Origin: Fusobacterium sp.
GTDB taxonomy: Bacteria > Cyanobacteriota > Vampirovibrionia > Gastranaerophilales > Gastranaerophilaceae
Assembly (NCBI GenBank): GCA_023662905.1
Contig: JAMPIJ010000001.1
Span: 110,754 to 174,753 of the forward strand
Direction: 5' to 3'
Length of the DNA: 64,000 nt
Made by a program: the position numbers and the translations under genes. The notes below the pieces were generated by a model, which saw only the letters and a list, made by a program, of their open reading frames with translations, did no database searches and had not been told where the DNA came from. Shown piece after piece: positions 8,841 to 17,686 of the stretch (positions are counted from its first letter, which is position 1; every line of letters starts with the position of its first letter).

Positions 8841-9134
8841 ATGAAAATGGCGGCCTTAGGGGTAATTTGTTTAATATTTTTTGCAGCGAATAGTGTAGAA
8901 GCCTATACTATTAGAAATGATAGAATGCCTGTAATGCAAACGACTGTTACTCAAAATGGCGATACAACAACGGTTAATTATAGCCGTCCTGTTATGTATG
9001 CCGGAAGTAAAATGGTAAAAAGACCGCCTTATTACAAAGAATGTAAAAGAAAGCTCGGCTATTGGGATGAATACCTCTGCGCTCAAATTTATATGCCTAA
9101 ATTAATTGAAGAAAAATTCGGAGACGTTGAGTGA
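8841..9134 (+). CDS. Small secreted protein with C-x4-GYxDxYxC-type motif
   Basis: Not recognised. The 97-residue protein starts with a signal peptide (MKMAALGV, a hydrophobic run, then VEA-Y). The mature part is basic in the middle and ends with two cysteines in CKRKLGYWDEYLC, which could form a disulfide or bind a ligand outside the cytoplasm. ATAGGAG precedes the ATG. The next gene, 9 nt downstream, encodes the same Cys motif in an otherwise different protein, so the two are probably cotranscribed and act together. Confidence 0.7.
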   Translation: MKMAALGVICLIFFAANSVEAYTIRNDRMPVMQTTVTQNGDTTTVNYSRPVMYAGSKMVKRPPYYKECKRKLGYWDEYLCAQIYMPKLIEEKFGDVE

Positions 9135-9143
9135 GGTGCGTGT

Positions 9144-9509
9144 ATGAAAAAGATTGTTTTAAGTTTAGTATTAATGTTATTTGTTAGCGGAAGCGCCGTT
9201 TTTGCTCAGCCACACGGTGGGCCTCACGGTGGAATGCATCATGCGGGGCCTATGCCAATGCACCGTCCAATGCACGGGCCGGCAATACCACCGCCACCAC
9301 CTGTTATGCACGGAAGACCTCATATTCCTGTCGGTGTTATTCCGACAAGACACCCGAGAGTGTTTGTGGGCGCAAGAATTAACCCGTATTATTACGCTGA
9401 TTGTATAAATCCTATGGGATATTACGACCCGTATTATTGCGGAACTTATTATGCCCCTGGGGTTGTAAGATTCAGCCTGCCGCGTGCGGGAATTACTGTC
9501 GCGTTTTAA
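9144..9509 (+). CDS. His/Met/Pro-rich secreted protein, possible metal binder
   Basis: Not recognised. The 121-residue protein has a clear signal peptide ending VFA-Q. Residues about 22-60 are rich in His, Met, Pro and Gly (GGPHGGMHH, MPMHRPMHG), a composition typical of copper or nickel binding, followed by a PPPPP stretch. The C-terminal part has CINPMGYYDPYYC, the same C-x4-GY-aromatic-D-x-Y-x-C spacing as the gene just upstream. Metal binding is an inference from composition only. Confidence 0.7.
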   Translation: MKKIVLSLVLMLFVSGSAVFAQPHGGPHGGMHHAGPMPMHRPMHGPAIPPPPPVMHGRPHIPVGVIPTRHPRVFVGARINPYYYADCINPMGYYDPYYCGTYYAPGVVRFSLPRAGITVAF

Positions 9510-9514
9510 TTAAA

Positions 9515-9546
9515 CCGCCTGACAAATCAAAGATTTGAAACGGCGG
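9515..9546. terminator. Hairpin downstream of the secreted pair
   Basis: The outer stem CCGCC/GGCGG and inner stem CAAATC/GATTTG are separated by a small internal loop, with an AAA apex, just after the stop at 9509. No T run follows on the plus strand, so its role as a terminator is uncertain. A second imperfect inverted repeat (ATGCTCGC at 9554 with GCGAGCAT ending 9599) follows before mnmG ends. Confidence 0.45.
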
Positions 9547-9613
9547 TGATATTATGCTCGCCTGCTCGTCTTGCTCCCGCAAGCCGACTCTGCGAGCATC
9601 GGCTGACGCGTAT

Positions 9614-11470
9614 TTATTTCAACATTACCATTAAGACTGAGATGTCGGCGGGCTTAACTCCGCCGATTCTTGACGCTTGTGCCAAGTCTTTCGGTCTGAT
9701 TTTTGCTAATTTTTGTTTGGTTTCGGTTGAAATATGTTCGATTTTTGAATAATCAATATCTTCCGGAATTACGTATTTTTCAAGTTTTGTTGATTGTTCA
9801 ACCTGAAACTCTTGACGTTTTAAGTAACCGTCATATTTAACAAGGATTTCAACCTGTTCACAGATATCTTTCGGCAAATCTTTTGCTTCGCTGTCGAGTT
9901 CTTTTATAACGTTGTATGAAATATTCGGACGTTTTAAAAGTTCAGCGGCTTTGACTCCGCGGTCTATGTGTTCGGAATATTTCGCAAGAATTGCGTTGTT
10001 TTCATCGGTTGGTGAAATTTTTGCCTCTTTAATTCGTTCCATTTCACGCTCAATTGCAGCCTGTTTGTTTTTGTAAACCTCAAATTGAGCGTCGTCAATC
10101 AAACCAATTTTGTGGCCGATTTCGGTTAGGCGTTCGTCGGCGTTATCCTGTCTGAGTAAAAGTCTGTATTCAGAGCGGGAAGTCAGCATTCTGTAAGGCT
10201 CGTCGATGTCTTTTGTGACTAAATCATCGATTAGTGTGCCGAGGTATGAAGAACTTCTTGTAAGTTCAAGCATTTCGCGGCTGCTGATGTAATTAAACGC
10301 GTTAATTCCGGCAATTAAACCCTGCGCGGCAGCTTCTTCGTAGCCGCTTGTTCCGTTAATCTGGCCGCCGAAGAACAGGCCTTGAACATTTTTAGACATT
10401 AACGAATGCGTTGTTTGTACAGCCGGAACATAATCATATTCAACAGCGTAGGCAGGTTTTATAACGTGTGCGTTTTCAAGCCCCGGTAAGGTTCTGAGCA
10501 TTTTAACCTGGACATCCGCCGGCAAACTGCTTGAAAAACCTTGAATATAAACCTCATAAGTTCCAAGTCCCTCAGGCTCAATGAAAATATGGTGTGACGG
10601 GTTTTCGCTGAAACGTACAATTTTATCTTCGATTGACGGGCAATATCTCGGGCCGACACCTTTTATCAAACCTTGATACATCGGTGATTTATCGAGGTTT
10701 GCTTTAATGATTTCGTGCGTAAGTTCGTTTGTGCGTGTAAGATAGCACGGAACCTGTTTTCTAATCGGGCGGTTTGGTCTGAATGAGAAGTGTGTAATCT
10801 CCTCATCCCCCGGTTGAATTATCATTTTTGAATAGTCGATAGTTCTGGCATCAACTCGCGGCGGGGTGCCGGTTTTGAGTTTTTTTGTGATAATTCCGTG
10901 TTTATTTAATGATTCCGATAATCCCAACGCCGGCGCTTCGCCAAGACGTCCGGCCGGATAGTCTTTCAGACCGACAAAAATTCTGCCGTTGAGTGAAGTT
11001 CCTGTTGTCAAAACGACTGCACGGCATTTGTATTCGATTCCAAACTCGTCGATTGCGCCTGTAATTCTGCCGTCTTTGACAATGATTTCTGAAATGCATG
11101 CCTGACGAAGATTAATGTTTTCGTTTGATTCGATAATGTTGCGCATAAAGTGCATGTATTCTTTTTTATCAGACTGCGCTCTGAGCGCCCTCACTGCAGG
11201 GCCTTTTGATGAATTAAGCACTTTCATCTGAATATAAGTAGCGTCTGTAACTTCGCCCATAACGCCCCCGAGTGCGTCGATTTCGCGAACCAGTGTTGAT
11301 TTTGCAGGCCCGCCGACCGCTGGATTACAAGGCATTAGCGCTATGTTATCGATGTTTAATGTGGCAAACAAAACTTTTGCGCCTAATTTCGCACAGGCAA
11401 TTGCGGCTTCACAGCCCGCGTGTCCCGCACCTACTACTATTATGTCATATTCATTGTTAAGGTAATTCAT
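9614..11470 (-). CDS. mnmG: tRNA 5-carboxymethylaminomethyluridine synthase subunit MnmG (GidA)
   Basis: The FAD-dependent partner of MnmE, modifying U34 of several tRNAs. At 618 residues it has full length. The N terminus has the dinucleotide-binding motif VVGAGHAGCEAA. The family signatures MPCNPAVGGPAKS and GQINGTSGYEEAAAQG are present, and the C-terminal helical domain ends in IGGVKPADISVL. The TATAAT of its promoter ends 6 nt before the ATG and no Shine-Dalgarno is visible, so the mRNA is probably leaderless. Confidence 0.97.
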   Translation of the reverse strand: MNYLNNEYDIIVVGAGHAGCEAAIACAKLGAKVLFATLNIDNIALMPCNPAVGGPAKSTLVREIDALGGVMGEVTDATYIQMKVLNSSKGPAVRALRAQSDKKEYMHFMRNIIESNENINLRQACISEIIVKDGRITGAIDEFGIEYKCRAVVLTTGTSLNGRIFVGLKDYPAGRLGEAPALGLSESLNKHGIITKKLKTGTPPRVDARTIDYSKMIIQPGDEEITHFSFRPNRPIRKQVPCYLTRTNELTHEIIKANLDKSPMYQGLIKGVGPRYCPSIEDKIVRFSENPSHHIFIEPEGLGTYEVYIQGFSSSLPADVQVKMLRTLPGLENAHVIKPAYAVEYDYVPAVQTTHSLMSKNVQGLFFGGQINGTSGYEEAAAQGLIAGINAFNYISSREMLELTRSSSYLGTLIDDLVTKDIDEPYRMLTSRSEYRLLLRQDNADERLTEIGHKIGLIDDAQFEVYKNKQAAIEREMERIKEAKISPTDENNAILAKYSEHIDRGVKAAELLKRPNISYNVIKELDSEAKDLPKDICEQVEILVKYDGYLKRQEFQVEQSTKLEKYVIPEDIDYSKIEHISTETKQKLAKIRPKDLAQASRIGGVKPADISVLMVMLK

Positions 11471-11476
11471 AATTAA

Positions 11477-11504
11477 ATTATACGTGAAAATTATCGTGAT
11501 ACAA
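11477..11504 (-). promoter_or_regulatory. Promoter of mnmG, predicted leaderless
   Basis: The minus strand reads TTGTAT, a 16-nt spacer, TATAAT, then TTAATT and ATG. With transcription starting about 6-7 nt after the -10 box, the first transcribed base would be the A of the ATG. Confidence 0.6.
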
Positions 11505-14500
11505 GTGATAATTTTTCGCCACAGACACTTGTTTTAGGTGCTGCGTATGAAACCGCGCCAAATGATTTATATTGCGGATTATAGAGGAATTTTCTGCCTT
11601 TGAACGAAATATTTTCGGCTTTTTGTTTCGGGTCGTGGTACAAAATCATAGTATTGCCGGTAATTTCGATTGGTGCTTCTTTGTAGCGGCCATCAGTGTC
11701 TTTAACCCTGTGTTTGATACAGTATTTGTTAAGACTGTTTTTCTCAACGACGTAAATATCGTTCATATCGTCTTTTTCGTTGTTTGCGTCAAAGAAAACG
11801 GTTTTCAACGGCAAACCTGCAGGAAGACCTACGTTTAACGCTAATCTTTTGTTTTCGTCCTGTGAAAGATCGATTTCATCAAGTGTTACGGTGTTTGGAA
11901 TGAGTTCATCGGTTGAAGAGTGTCTTTGGTCTGCACCACTTGTGTTAAACAAAGAAACTGTCATATAGCCCGCTGTGTTTTCGCGCAGGATTGATGTAAC
12001 CATTGTTTGCTTAGATGAATCATAAGTGCCTTGCTGCGGTTTCAGCGTGAAAATTGCACCGTCGTTCAACGCTTGAAGCTCAGGGCGTTTTCTTGTGTAC
12101 ATTATTCCGCGCAATTTGTTTTGGTTGTCAGCGATAAACTGGCGTTTTTCAGGGCTATGCTTGTCAGCCCATTCGTTGTGGATATACGAACGGTTTTGAA
12201 GCGTAATGTTTTTAGTTTCGTATTCAAAACCTGTAGAACCTAAATCATCGCCGGAATATAATGTCGGGTTGCCAGGGAGCGCTACCAAAAATTCCATCAT
12301 TGCGTTGTATTTTTGATATGCAGGCTTCATTATTCTTTCAAATACGTTTTCTGAAAGCATTTTTAATTCTTTATCTGAAATTTCATAGCCTGCTTTACGA
12401 GCGTTTTCGAGTGTTAAATCAATTGCCGTGTCGATAGGTTTGACACCGAATGTATGCATTTCATAATCAATGCCGTCAAATTGGCCGTTCGCGATTTCTG
12501 TCAGTGAATCTTTAATCGCTTCTTTTAAAAACTGGCCTCTATCTTCGCCTATCGTGTCTTTTTCCATGAGTGCATCGATTTCGTTAAAGAAACCGTTTTT
12601 AAGAGCGCTAACCATAGCCAAATCTTTTGCGCTTACGCGGTCAAAGTTGAAATCGTCAACATTTGACGGCTCGCGGTCGTATTCGCCTGTTATAAGTTTG
12701 ATGGCTTCGGCTCTGTTATCTTTGTTCGTCCAGTTATTAACAAGTCCGTGGAACATTTCTGTATCAAGCGCAAGAGCGTGAAGCGCGCGTGTGTTGTCGT
12801 GGTTATTCAAGAATGTGTATGAGAACATCAACGCTTGAAGCGGCGCTGAACGCACAAATCCTGACTCGTTGTTAACAAGGGTGTTATAAAGGAGTTTGTC
12901 TAAGTAAAAATCGCCGTTTGTTGAAGATTGACCGTTGTTAAAGTTTTTCGCAAAGATTTCAGGCATAGTGCTGAAAAAGTAATCATAGTTTGCGATTGAT
13001 GTGAGTTCTGAATCTGTCAGAAACTTGCCGATAAGGTTTGTCGGGTCAGTATAACGTTGTGAATCTTCACCGTAAGCGTTGTACAAATCCTGCATATCAG
13101 TGAGTTCTGCGACCATATATGAAGATGGGTTTTCTTTAACTACGTCGCGTGCAAATTTTTGCCAGAATGAAGTTATTTGGCCAAATGTTGTGTCAAAATC
13201 TGTTTCACCGTCGTTTCTGAGTGAATCAACATCCGCAATATCTTTTGCCGCGTCAATACGCCAGTCTAAGCCCGCTTGAGTTTTGTCGGTGATTGCTTCT
13301 GCAAGACGGAAACTTTCGGCGGTTGTGCCTTTAATTTTCTTTTTCAAAGCGTCTGCAAGCGCTTCTTTGTCGCTTTCAGAAATATTTTTAAGCCCTGATT
13401 TTACGCGTTTGATGAGTTGTCTGGCTTCGTCCTCAGGTGAAATACAGCCGTCAATACCAATATCTTTTAAGGTAATCTTTTTAAGACGGTCGTAATCATA
13501 AGAAATGTCGCCGTTATCATTTGTCTGGAATCGTGGAGCGTCGCAAAGTGATTTAACAACTGCGTATTTGAGGATTTCTTGTGCCAGAATCGGAACTACA
13601 TAGTTTCCGTATTCTGTGTTTTCGGTGTCAATGTGGATTTTTCTGTTTTCAGGAAGTTCTTTATCGTTGTTTAAACGGTCGATAATATCTACCGCAAAAT
13701 CCGTCAGAGCGCCGCTTCCTGCTGTGCCATCCTCTAAGAAAAGTGCGTTTGTTTCTTTATAAGCTTTTTCGTATTTTGCCTGAAGATGCGGGTTGCCCAT
13801 TTTGTTCAGGAAAAATCTGTCGTAAGTCATATATTCATCGTGCAGCGGTGAATACATATCCGGCTGACCGATATATTCTTCGCGGCAAGAACGTTTTGAG
13901 ATGTAAGGAGTTGCAAATACTGCTGTAATATCATCTCCAAATTCCAGTGAATCAAGCGGCACATCCATCATTGATTGCGCAACCTGATTTCTGAACTCTT
14001 CTGTGTTTTTATTGCCTTTGAGTTCATAAGTTCCGTTGAGAATGTTTGCAATCGCCTCTTGTGAAAGAGTATTTTCCAATGATTTAGGGAATTTACCCTC
14101 TTTTATGCGTTTGTGGATAGTTCTATAAGTTTCTTTTGCATCGTCAGCGTCAATGTTTTTGAGGTTTTGAGCGATGTTAAGATTGATGATATCTTTTGTT
14201 TTCTTTGTCCAGTAGCGGGCAGAAGTGATAACATAGTCTTTTGCCTCGTTTGAAGCGTATTCAAGTTCTTTTAGACTTTCTTTCTGGTCAACGCCCGGTT
14301 TTAAGGATAACGCTTTTTCTGTATCTGCCGCAGAAAGGAAGTAGTGGATTTTGGTAATATCAGAGTTTGCGTTCCACGTGTCGATGTTGCCCTCAATTTT
14401 GTTATCGACTGAAAGGTTTGAGAATTGGGCCACATATTTTGTTCCAACGCCGCTGTATAAGTCAATTTTGGCGTCTAAGTTTTTGTTATGTTCGTTTAAA

Positions 14501-15747
14501 CGTTGAACGTTAATATCGTATTCGCGCACATCAACAAGAATTCTATATGGAATAATTGTGTCGTGGTGAGTGTTTTTTGATAACGGTTTATCATAGAAGT
14601 TTTTGTCGTAAGCCTCTATTGGCTCCTGCGGGTCAAGTTTATCTGTGTTTACCAACTCTTTATCGTAGGTTTCAAAGTAGCTAGGTTTGTTTTCGTTGTA
14701 ATCTTCGTTTTCTATGCGTGTGTACATCCCTTTTTCATCTTTTTGATAGAAGTATTTAGGGTTAACGATTCTGTGTGATAAGAAATCTGTATTTTGTGTG
14801 AAAACGCCGAATAAAACTTCATCGTTAGGGTTCATGCGGAACCAGTTGAAGAACGGTGATTGCTCTTTCCATTTTAATGCGTGGTGTAAGTGGATGCCTT
14901 CTAAGCCCTCGTTAACAAATGCACCGTCAGACACAAGGGTTTTGCCCTGTGCAAAAAGTTTTTTGGTAAGTGAGGTGTAATTGTTAATGTTACCGAGTGA
15001 AAGCGCCATTTGCATACAGTTTTTGTTCCAGTAAGCGTGGTGGGATCTGGAATCATCTGTAAACAGCGGCAAACTTACGATTCTGTCGTAAGGTTCAAAT
15101 GCGCCGGCGTCTAATCTTTTTTCCATGCCGGCAAGAGAGCCGCCCATTTTGTTAGAAAAAAGGCGGATATTATGTTTTAATTCATCGTAATTTTCGTTTG
15201 TGATGATGTCGTTGTCAGAGTCATAAACCCATTTAGGGTCTAAGTTGTCAGGCATTGCAAGAAGCATTGAACCGCCGCGGCTTACGTCAGACGATGGAAC
15301 ATGGAGGTTATAGAATGCTTCGTCGCGTAAATTTTCTTTATCTTCTCTGTTGTCGAGTAATGAACCTGCGTCAACGCCGTATTGTTTTACTGCGCCGCTT
15401 CGTTTGTCGACGAGTTTGTAGTGGTAAGCAAAAGGCTCGTCTTCCATTACGCCGAATTCAGCGTGGATGTTAACTCTGTTTTTGCCAGGATAAAGCTTTC
15501 TGCCCTCTTCTGAATTGTTATTTAATAAATCGGTATATTTATCGCCTGTGAGGTAGTAATTACCTGTTTTTAAGTCACGATCAACGACAGCAACTTCAAG
15601 GTAACAGTCGGTGGTTGCGGGGTCAAACGGGAACGAAAATTCGCCAGTACGCTCGCCCTCATCATTTTTGCAGGCTTTATAACCCTTAAAAACGGGAGCG
15701 TTTTGAATTTTTGTTATATAGTTTGCAGAATCTAAATTTATCTTCAC
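11491..15747 (-). CDS. Very large GH13 (alpha-amylase superfamily) glycosidase-like protein, no signal peptide
   Basis: The catalytic set of GH13 enzymes is intact but widely spread over 1,418 residues: RIDAAKDI (nucleophile Asp, about 830), VAELTDM (acid/base Glu, about 880), LNNHDN (third Asp, about 982), and GNPTLYSGDDLG (about 1160). A likely substrate is an alpha-glucan such as glycogen, which is an inference. I chose the GTG at 15747 because GGAGG lies 7 nt upstream; an ATG at 15768 would include that ribosome site. There is no signal peptide. The N terminus has APVFKGYKA and the C-terminal end has ISFKGRKF, the short motif shared with other lineage-specific proteins here. It lies between mnmG and dnaX, in the same direction. 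Confidence 0.75.
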   Translation of the reverse strand: MKINLDSANYITKIQNAPVFKGYKACKNDEGERTGEFSFPFDPATTDCYLEVAVVDRDLKTGNYYLTGDKYTDLLNNNSEEGRKLYPGKNRVNIHAEFGVMEDEPFAYHYKLVDKRSGAVKQYGVDAGSLLDNREDKENLRDEAFYNLHVPSSDVSRGGSMLLAMPDNLDPKWVYDSDNDIITNENYDELKHNIRLFSNKMGGSLAGMEKRLDAGAFEPYDRIVSLPLFTDDSRSHHAYWNKNCMQMALSLGNINNYTSLTKKLFAQGKTLVSDGAFVNEGLEGIHLHHALKWKEQSPFFNWFRMNPNDEVLFGVFTQNTDFLSHRIVNPKYFYQKDEKGMYTRIENEDYNENKPSYFETYDKELVNTDKLDPQEPIEAYDKNFYDKPLSKNTHHDTIIPYRILVDVREYDINVQRLNEHNKNLDAKIDLYSGVGTKYVAQFSNLSVDNKIEGNIDTWNANSDITKIHYFLSAADTEKALSLKPGVDQKESLKELEYASNEAKDYVITSARYWTKKTKDIINLNIAQNLKNIDADDAKETYRTIHKRIKEGKFPKSLENTLSQEAIANILNGTYELKGNKNTEEFRNQVAQSMMDVPLDSLEFGDDITAVFATPYISKRSCREEYIGQPDMYSPLHDEYMTYDRFFLNKMGNPHLQAKYEKAYKETNALFLEDGTAGSGALTDFAVDIIDRLNNDKELPENRKIHIDTENTEYGNYVVPILAQEILKYAVVKSLCDAPRFQTNDNGDISYDYDRLKKITLKDIGIDGCISPEDEARQLIKRVKSGLKNISESDKEALADALKKKIKGTTAESFRLAEAITDKTQAGLDWRIDAAKDIADVDSLRNDGETDFDTTFGQITSFWQKFARDVVKENPSSYMVAELTDMQDLYNAYGEDSQRYTDPTNLIGKFLTDSELTSIANYDYFFSTMPEIFAKNFNNGQSSTNGDFYLDKLLYNTLVNNESGFVRSAPLQALMFSYTFLNNHDNTRALHALALDTEMFHGLVNNWTNKDNRAEAIKLITGEYDREPSNVDDFNFDRVSAKDLAMVSALKNGFFNEIDALMEKDTIGEDRGQFLKEAIKDSLTEIANGQFDGIDYEMHTFGVKPIDTAIDLTLENARKAGYEISDKELKMLSENVFERIMKPAYQKYNAMMEFLVALPGNPTLYSGDDLGSTGFEYETKNITLQNRSYIHNEWADKHSPEKRQFIADNQNKLRGIMYTRKRPELQALNDGAIFTLKPQQGTYDSSKQTMVTSILRENTAGYMTVSLFNTSGADQRHSSTDELIPNTVTLDEIDLSQDENKRLALNVGLPAGLPLKTVFFDANNEKDDMNDIYVVEKNSLNKYCIKHRVKDTDGRYKEAPIEITGNTMILYHDPKQKAENISFKGRKFLYNPQYKSFGAVSYAAPKTSVCGEKLSLVSR

Positions 15748-15834
15748 GAAGATGCCTCCACCACACAATTATATTAAGCGGCTCAAGGAAAATTTTTGCC
15801 TTTTTAGCTTTTTTATTTTACAAATCTTAAAACT

Positions 15835-17643
15835 TTATTCAATGATTTTGCCGCCAAAAACTTCAAGTGCCATGTTAACCGTGTCGGAATGCATGTAGTA
15901 CTCCTCAGAACGCGCACTGTAAGTGCTTAGTTTTGTTTCTTTGGCCTCTTCAAGTTCTTCATCGCTGACTTCATTTGCGGCCGCTTGCTGAGGTGCAGTT
16001 TTTTCGACCTTGGGCTCGGGTTTTGGAGCGGCAGGCGCAGGGGCTGGAGCTGGTGACGGAGAACTGCTTAGCCTGGGAGACACCGTTGGTTCGCCGGCTT
16101 TTGGAAGCCTTACGGTTAATGTAACTTCTTTGTTATACATTGTGTTGATAGCGTTTTGAAGAACATCACGCTTAGAACCGTCTGTGAATTGTTTCAAGAA
16201 AATTTCGTTTTTAACAGCAAGAACAACATGCTCTTCAGAGATTTCAACAGGGTTCGCCCATTGTTTCAAGAGCGCTCTTGTCGGCGCGCTGGAAATGTTT
16301 TCAAGGAGTTGTCCCCAGAGCGACGGCAAATCGTTTCCAACCGGCGCACTCACTGGCGCAGGTGCCGGAATTGGTTCAGGCGCTGCCGCTGGTGCTGGAG
16401 GCGGTGCCGGTTTAGGCTGTGGAGCGCTGACTGGAGCCGGTTTCGGTGCTGATGGCTGTCTTGCAGGTGCAGGAGCCGGTGCTTGTTGTGGAACAGGTGC
16501 GCCGCTTTCAAGACGCGTAATTCTTTCCTGTAACTGAAGCAAGGTTGTATTTTGCGCTAAGTTCGCAAGATCAATAACAGCAACTTCAAGCCAGAGTTTT
16601 GGATTGTTCGTTGTTTTTAACTCTTTTATGTACTCACAGCATTTGTTAACTAAGAAAATAATCTGGTGCGCGTCAAGCGGTGCGGCTTGTTTTGAAAGCG
16701 CTTCGATCTGTAAATCATTGAGCTGTGAAAGTTCAATCGCAATTTCTTTTGAACAAGTCTTAACGACAAGAAGATTTCTGAAATAATCAAGCAAGTTCGT
16801 TAAGATTTGAACGGGTTCGTTGCCGGAATTGTAGACCTTTTCTAAGATTTCGATGGCTTCGTTCGGTTTTGATTCAACGATTTTTTGTGAAAACTCGTTC
16901 AAAAGGTCAAACGAAAGGCGACCGAGAAGATTATCTATTTCGGCTGTTGTGATTTCGCCGCCAAGTACGCTTAATTGTTCTAAAAGCGCGATACTGTCAC
17001 GCATTCCACCGGCTGAATTTTTAGCGATAGAAGTCAACGCGTCGTCCGTGATATTGATATTTTCTTTCGTCGAAATCATGCGTAAGTGGTTTACGATATC
17101 ATCTGTTGTAATTCTTCTGAAATCATAGCGTTGGCAACGGCTTTTGATAGTATCAAGAACTTTATGAACCTCTGTTGTTGCAAGGATAAAGATAACATTT
17201 TTCGGCGGTTCTTCAAGCGTTTTGAGAAGCGCGTTGAACGCTGTAGTGGAAAGCATGTGAACCTCGTCGATGATATAAATTTTGTAACGGCTGTTCACCG
17301 GTGCATACATAACGCGTTCCAGAATGTGTTGCGCGTCTTCTACAGAACGGTTACTTGCCGCGTCGATTTCGATTACGTCCATCGGCGTAGAATTTGTAAT
17401 ATCAACACAGTTCGCGCACTGGCCGCAAGGGTGAACCGTCGGGCCGTCAACACAGTTGAGTGATTTCGCAAAAATTCTGGCGGTAGAGGTTTTACCTGTT
17501 CCGCGTGGGCCTGTAAAAAGATAGGCGTGCGAAATTTTATTTGTCGTAATCGCGTTAGTTAAAGCTTTTTTAATATGTTCTTGTCCGACAACTTCTTCTA
17601 ATTGTTGTGGACGATATTTTCTGTACAAAGGCATATAATTCAT
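15835..17643 (-). CDS. dnaX: DNA polymerase III subunits gamma/tau
   Basis: The clamp-loader ATPase. The ATG at 17643 gives MNYMPLYRKYRPQ, the usual family start, and 602 residues; an upstream in-frame extension would overlap the divergent gene's coding region. Motifs: FTGPRGTGKTSTA (Walker A), four zinc cysteines between NCVDG and ANCVD, IIDEVHML (Walker B), and ATTEVHKV (sensor 1). Residues about 385-450 and 530-560 are Pro/Ala-rich linkers, and the tau-type C-terminal domain lies around and after them. I saw no correctly phased A-AAA-AAG slip site. The -10 box is TATAAT preceded by TGC, 9 nt before the ATG. Confidence 0.96.
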   Translation of the reverse strand: MNYMPLYRKYRPQQLEEVVGQEHIKKALTNAITTNKISHAYLFTGPRGTGKTSTARIFAKSLNCVDGPTVHPCGQCANCVDITNSTPMDVIEIDAASNRSVEDAQHILERVMYAPVNSRYKIYIIDEVHMLSTTAFNALLKTLEEPPKNVIFILATTEVHKVLDTIKSRCQRYDFRRITTDDIVNHLRMISTKENINITDDALTSIAKNSAGGMRDSIALLEQLSVLGGEITTAEIDNLLGRLSFDLLNEFSQKIVESKPNEAIEILEKVYNSGNEPVQILTNLLDYFRNLLVVKTCSKEIAIELSQLNDLQIEALSKQAAPLDAHQIIFLVNKCCEYIKELKTTNNPKLWLEVAVIDLANLAQNTTLLQLQERITRLESGAPVPQQAPAPAPARQPSAPKPAPVSAPQPKPAPPPAPAAAPEPIPAPAPVSAPVGNDLPSLWGQLLENISSAPTRALLKQWANPVEISEEHVVLAVKNEIFLKQFTDGSKRDVLQNAINTMYNKEVTLTVRLPKAGEPTVSPRLSSSPSPAPAPAPAAPKPEPKVEKTAPQQAAANEVSDEELEEAKETKLSTYSARSEEYYMHSDTVNMALEVFGGKIIE

Positions 17644-17652
17644 GATAATATC

Positions 17653-17661
17653 ATTATAGCA
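17653..17661 (-). promoter_or_regulatory. Extended -10 promoter of dnaX
   Basis: The minus strand reads TGC-TATAAT, then nine bases, then ATG. No Shine-Dalgarno is present between them. Predicted 5' UTR of 0-3 nt. Confidence 0.55.
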
Positions 17662-17686
17662 AAAAGTTTTACGGAAAGGCAAAATT

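Noticed and set aside
9551..9613. tRNA-like or REP-like element from the ATGCTCGC inverted repeat
   Set aside because: It cannot be folded into a tRNA cloverleaf, and no second copy was seen in the window.
16156..16537. Open frames opposite the Pro/Ala-rich linker of dnaX
   Set aside because: They are Gly/Arg-rich mirror images of the low-complexity linker with no start signals.
15835..17643. Programmed frameshift in dnaX making the gamma form
   Set aside because: The only A6G run visible on the coding strand is near codon 30 and is in the wrong phase; no suitable slip site with a downstream stem was seen.
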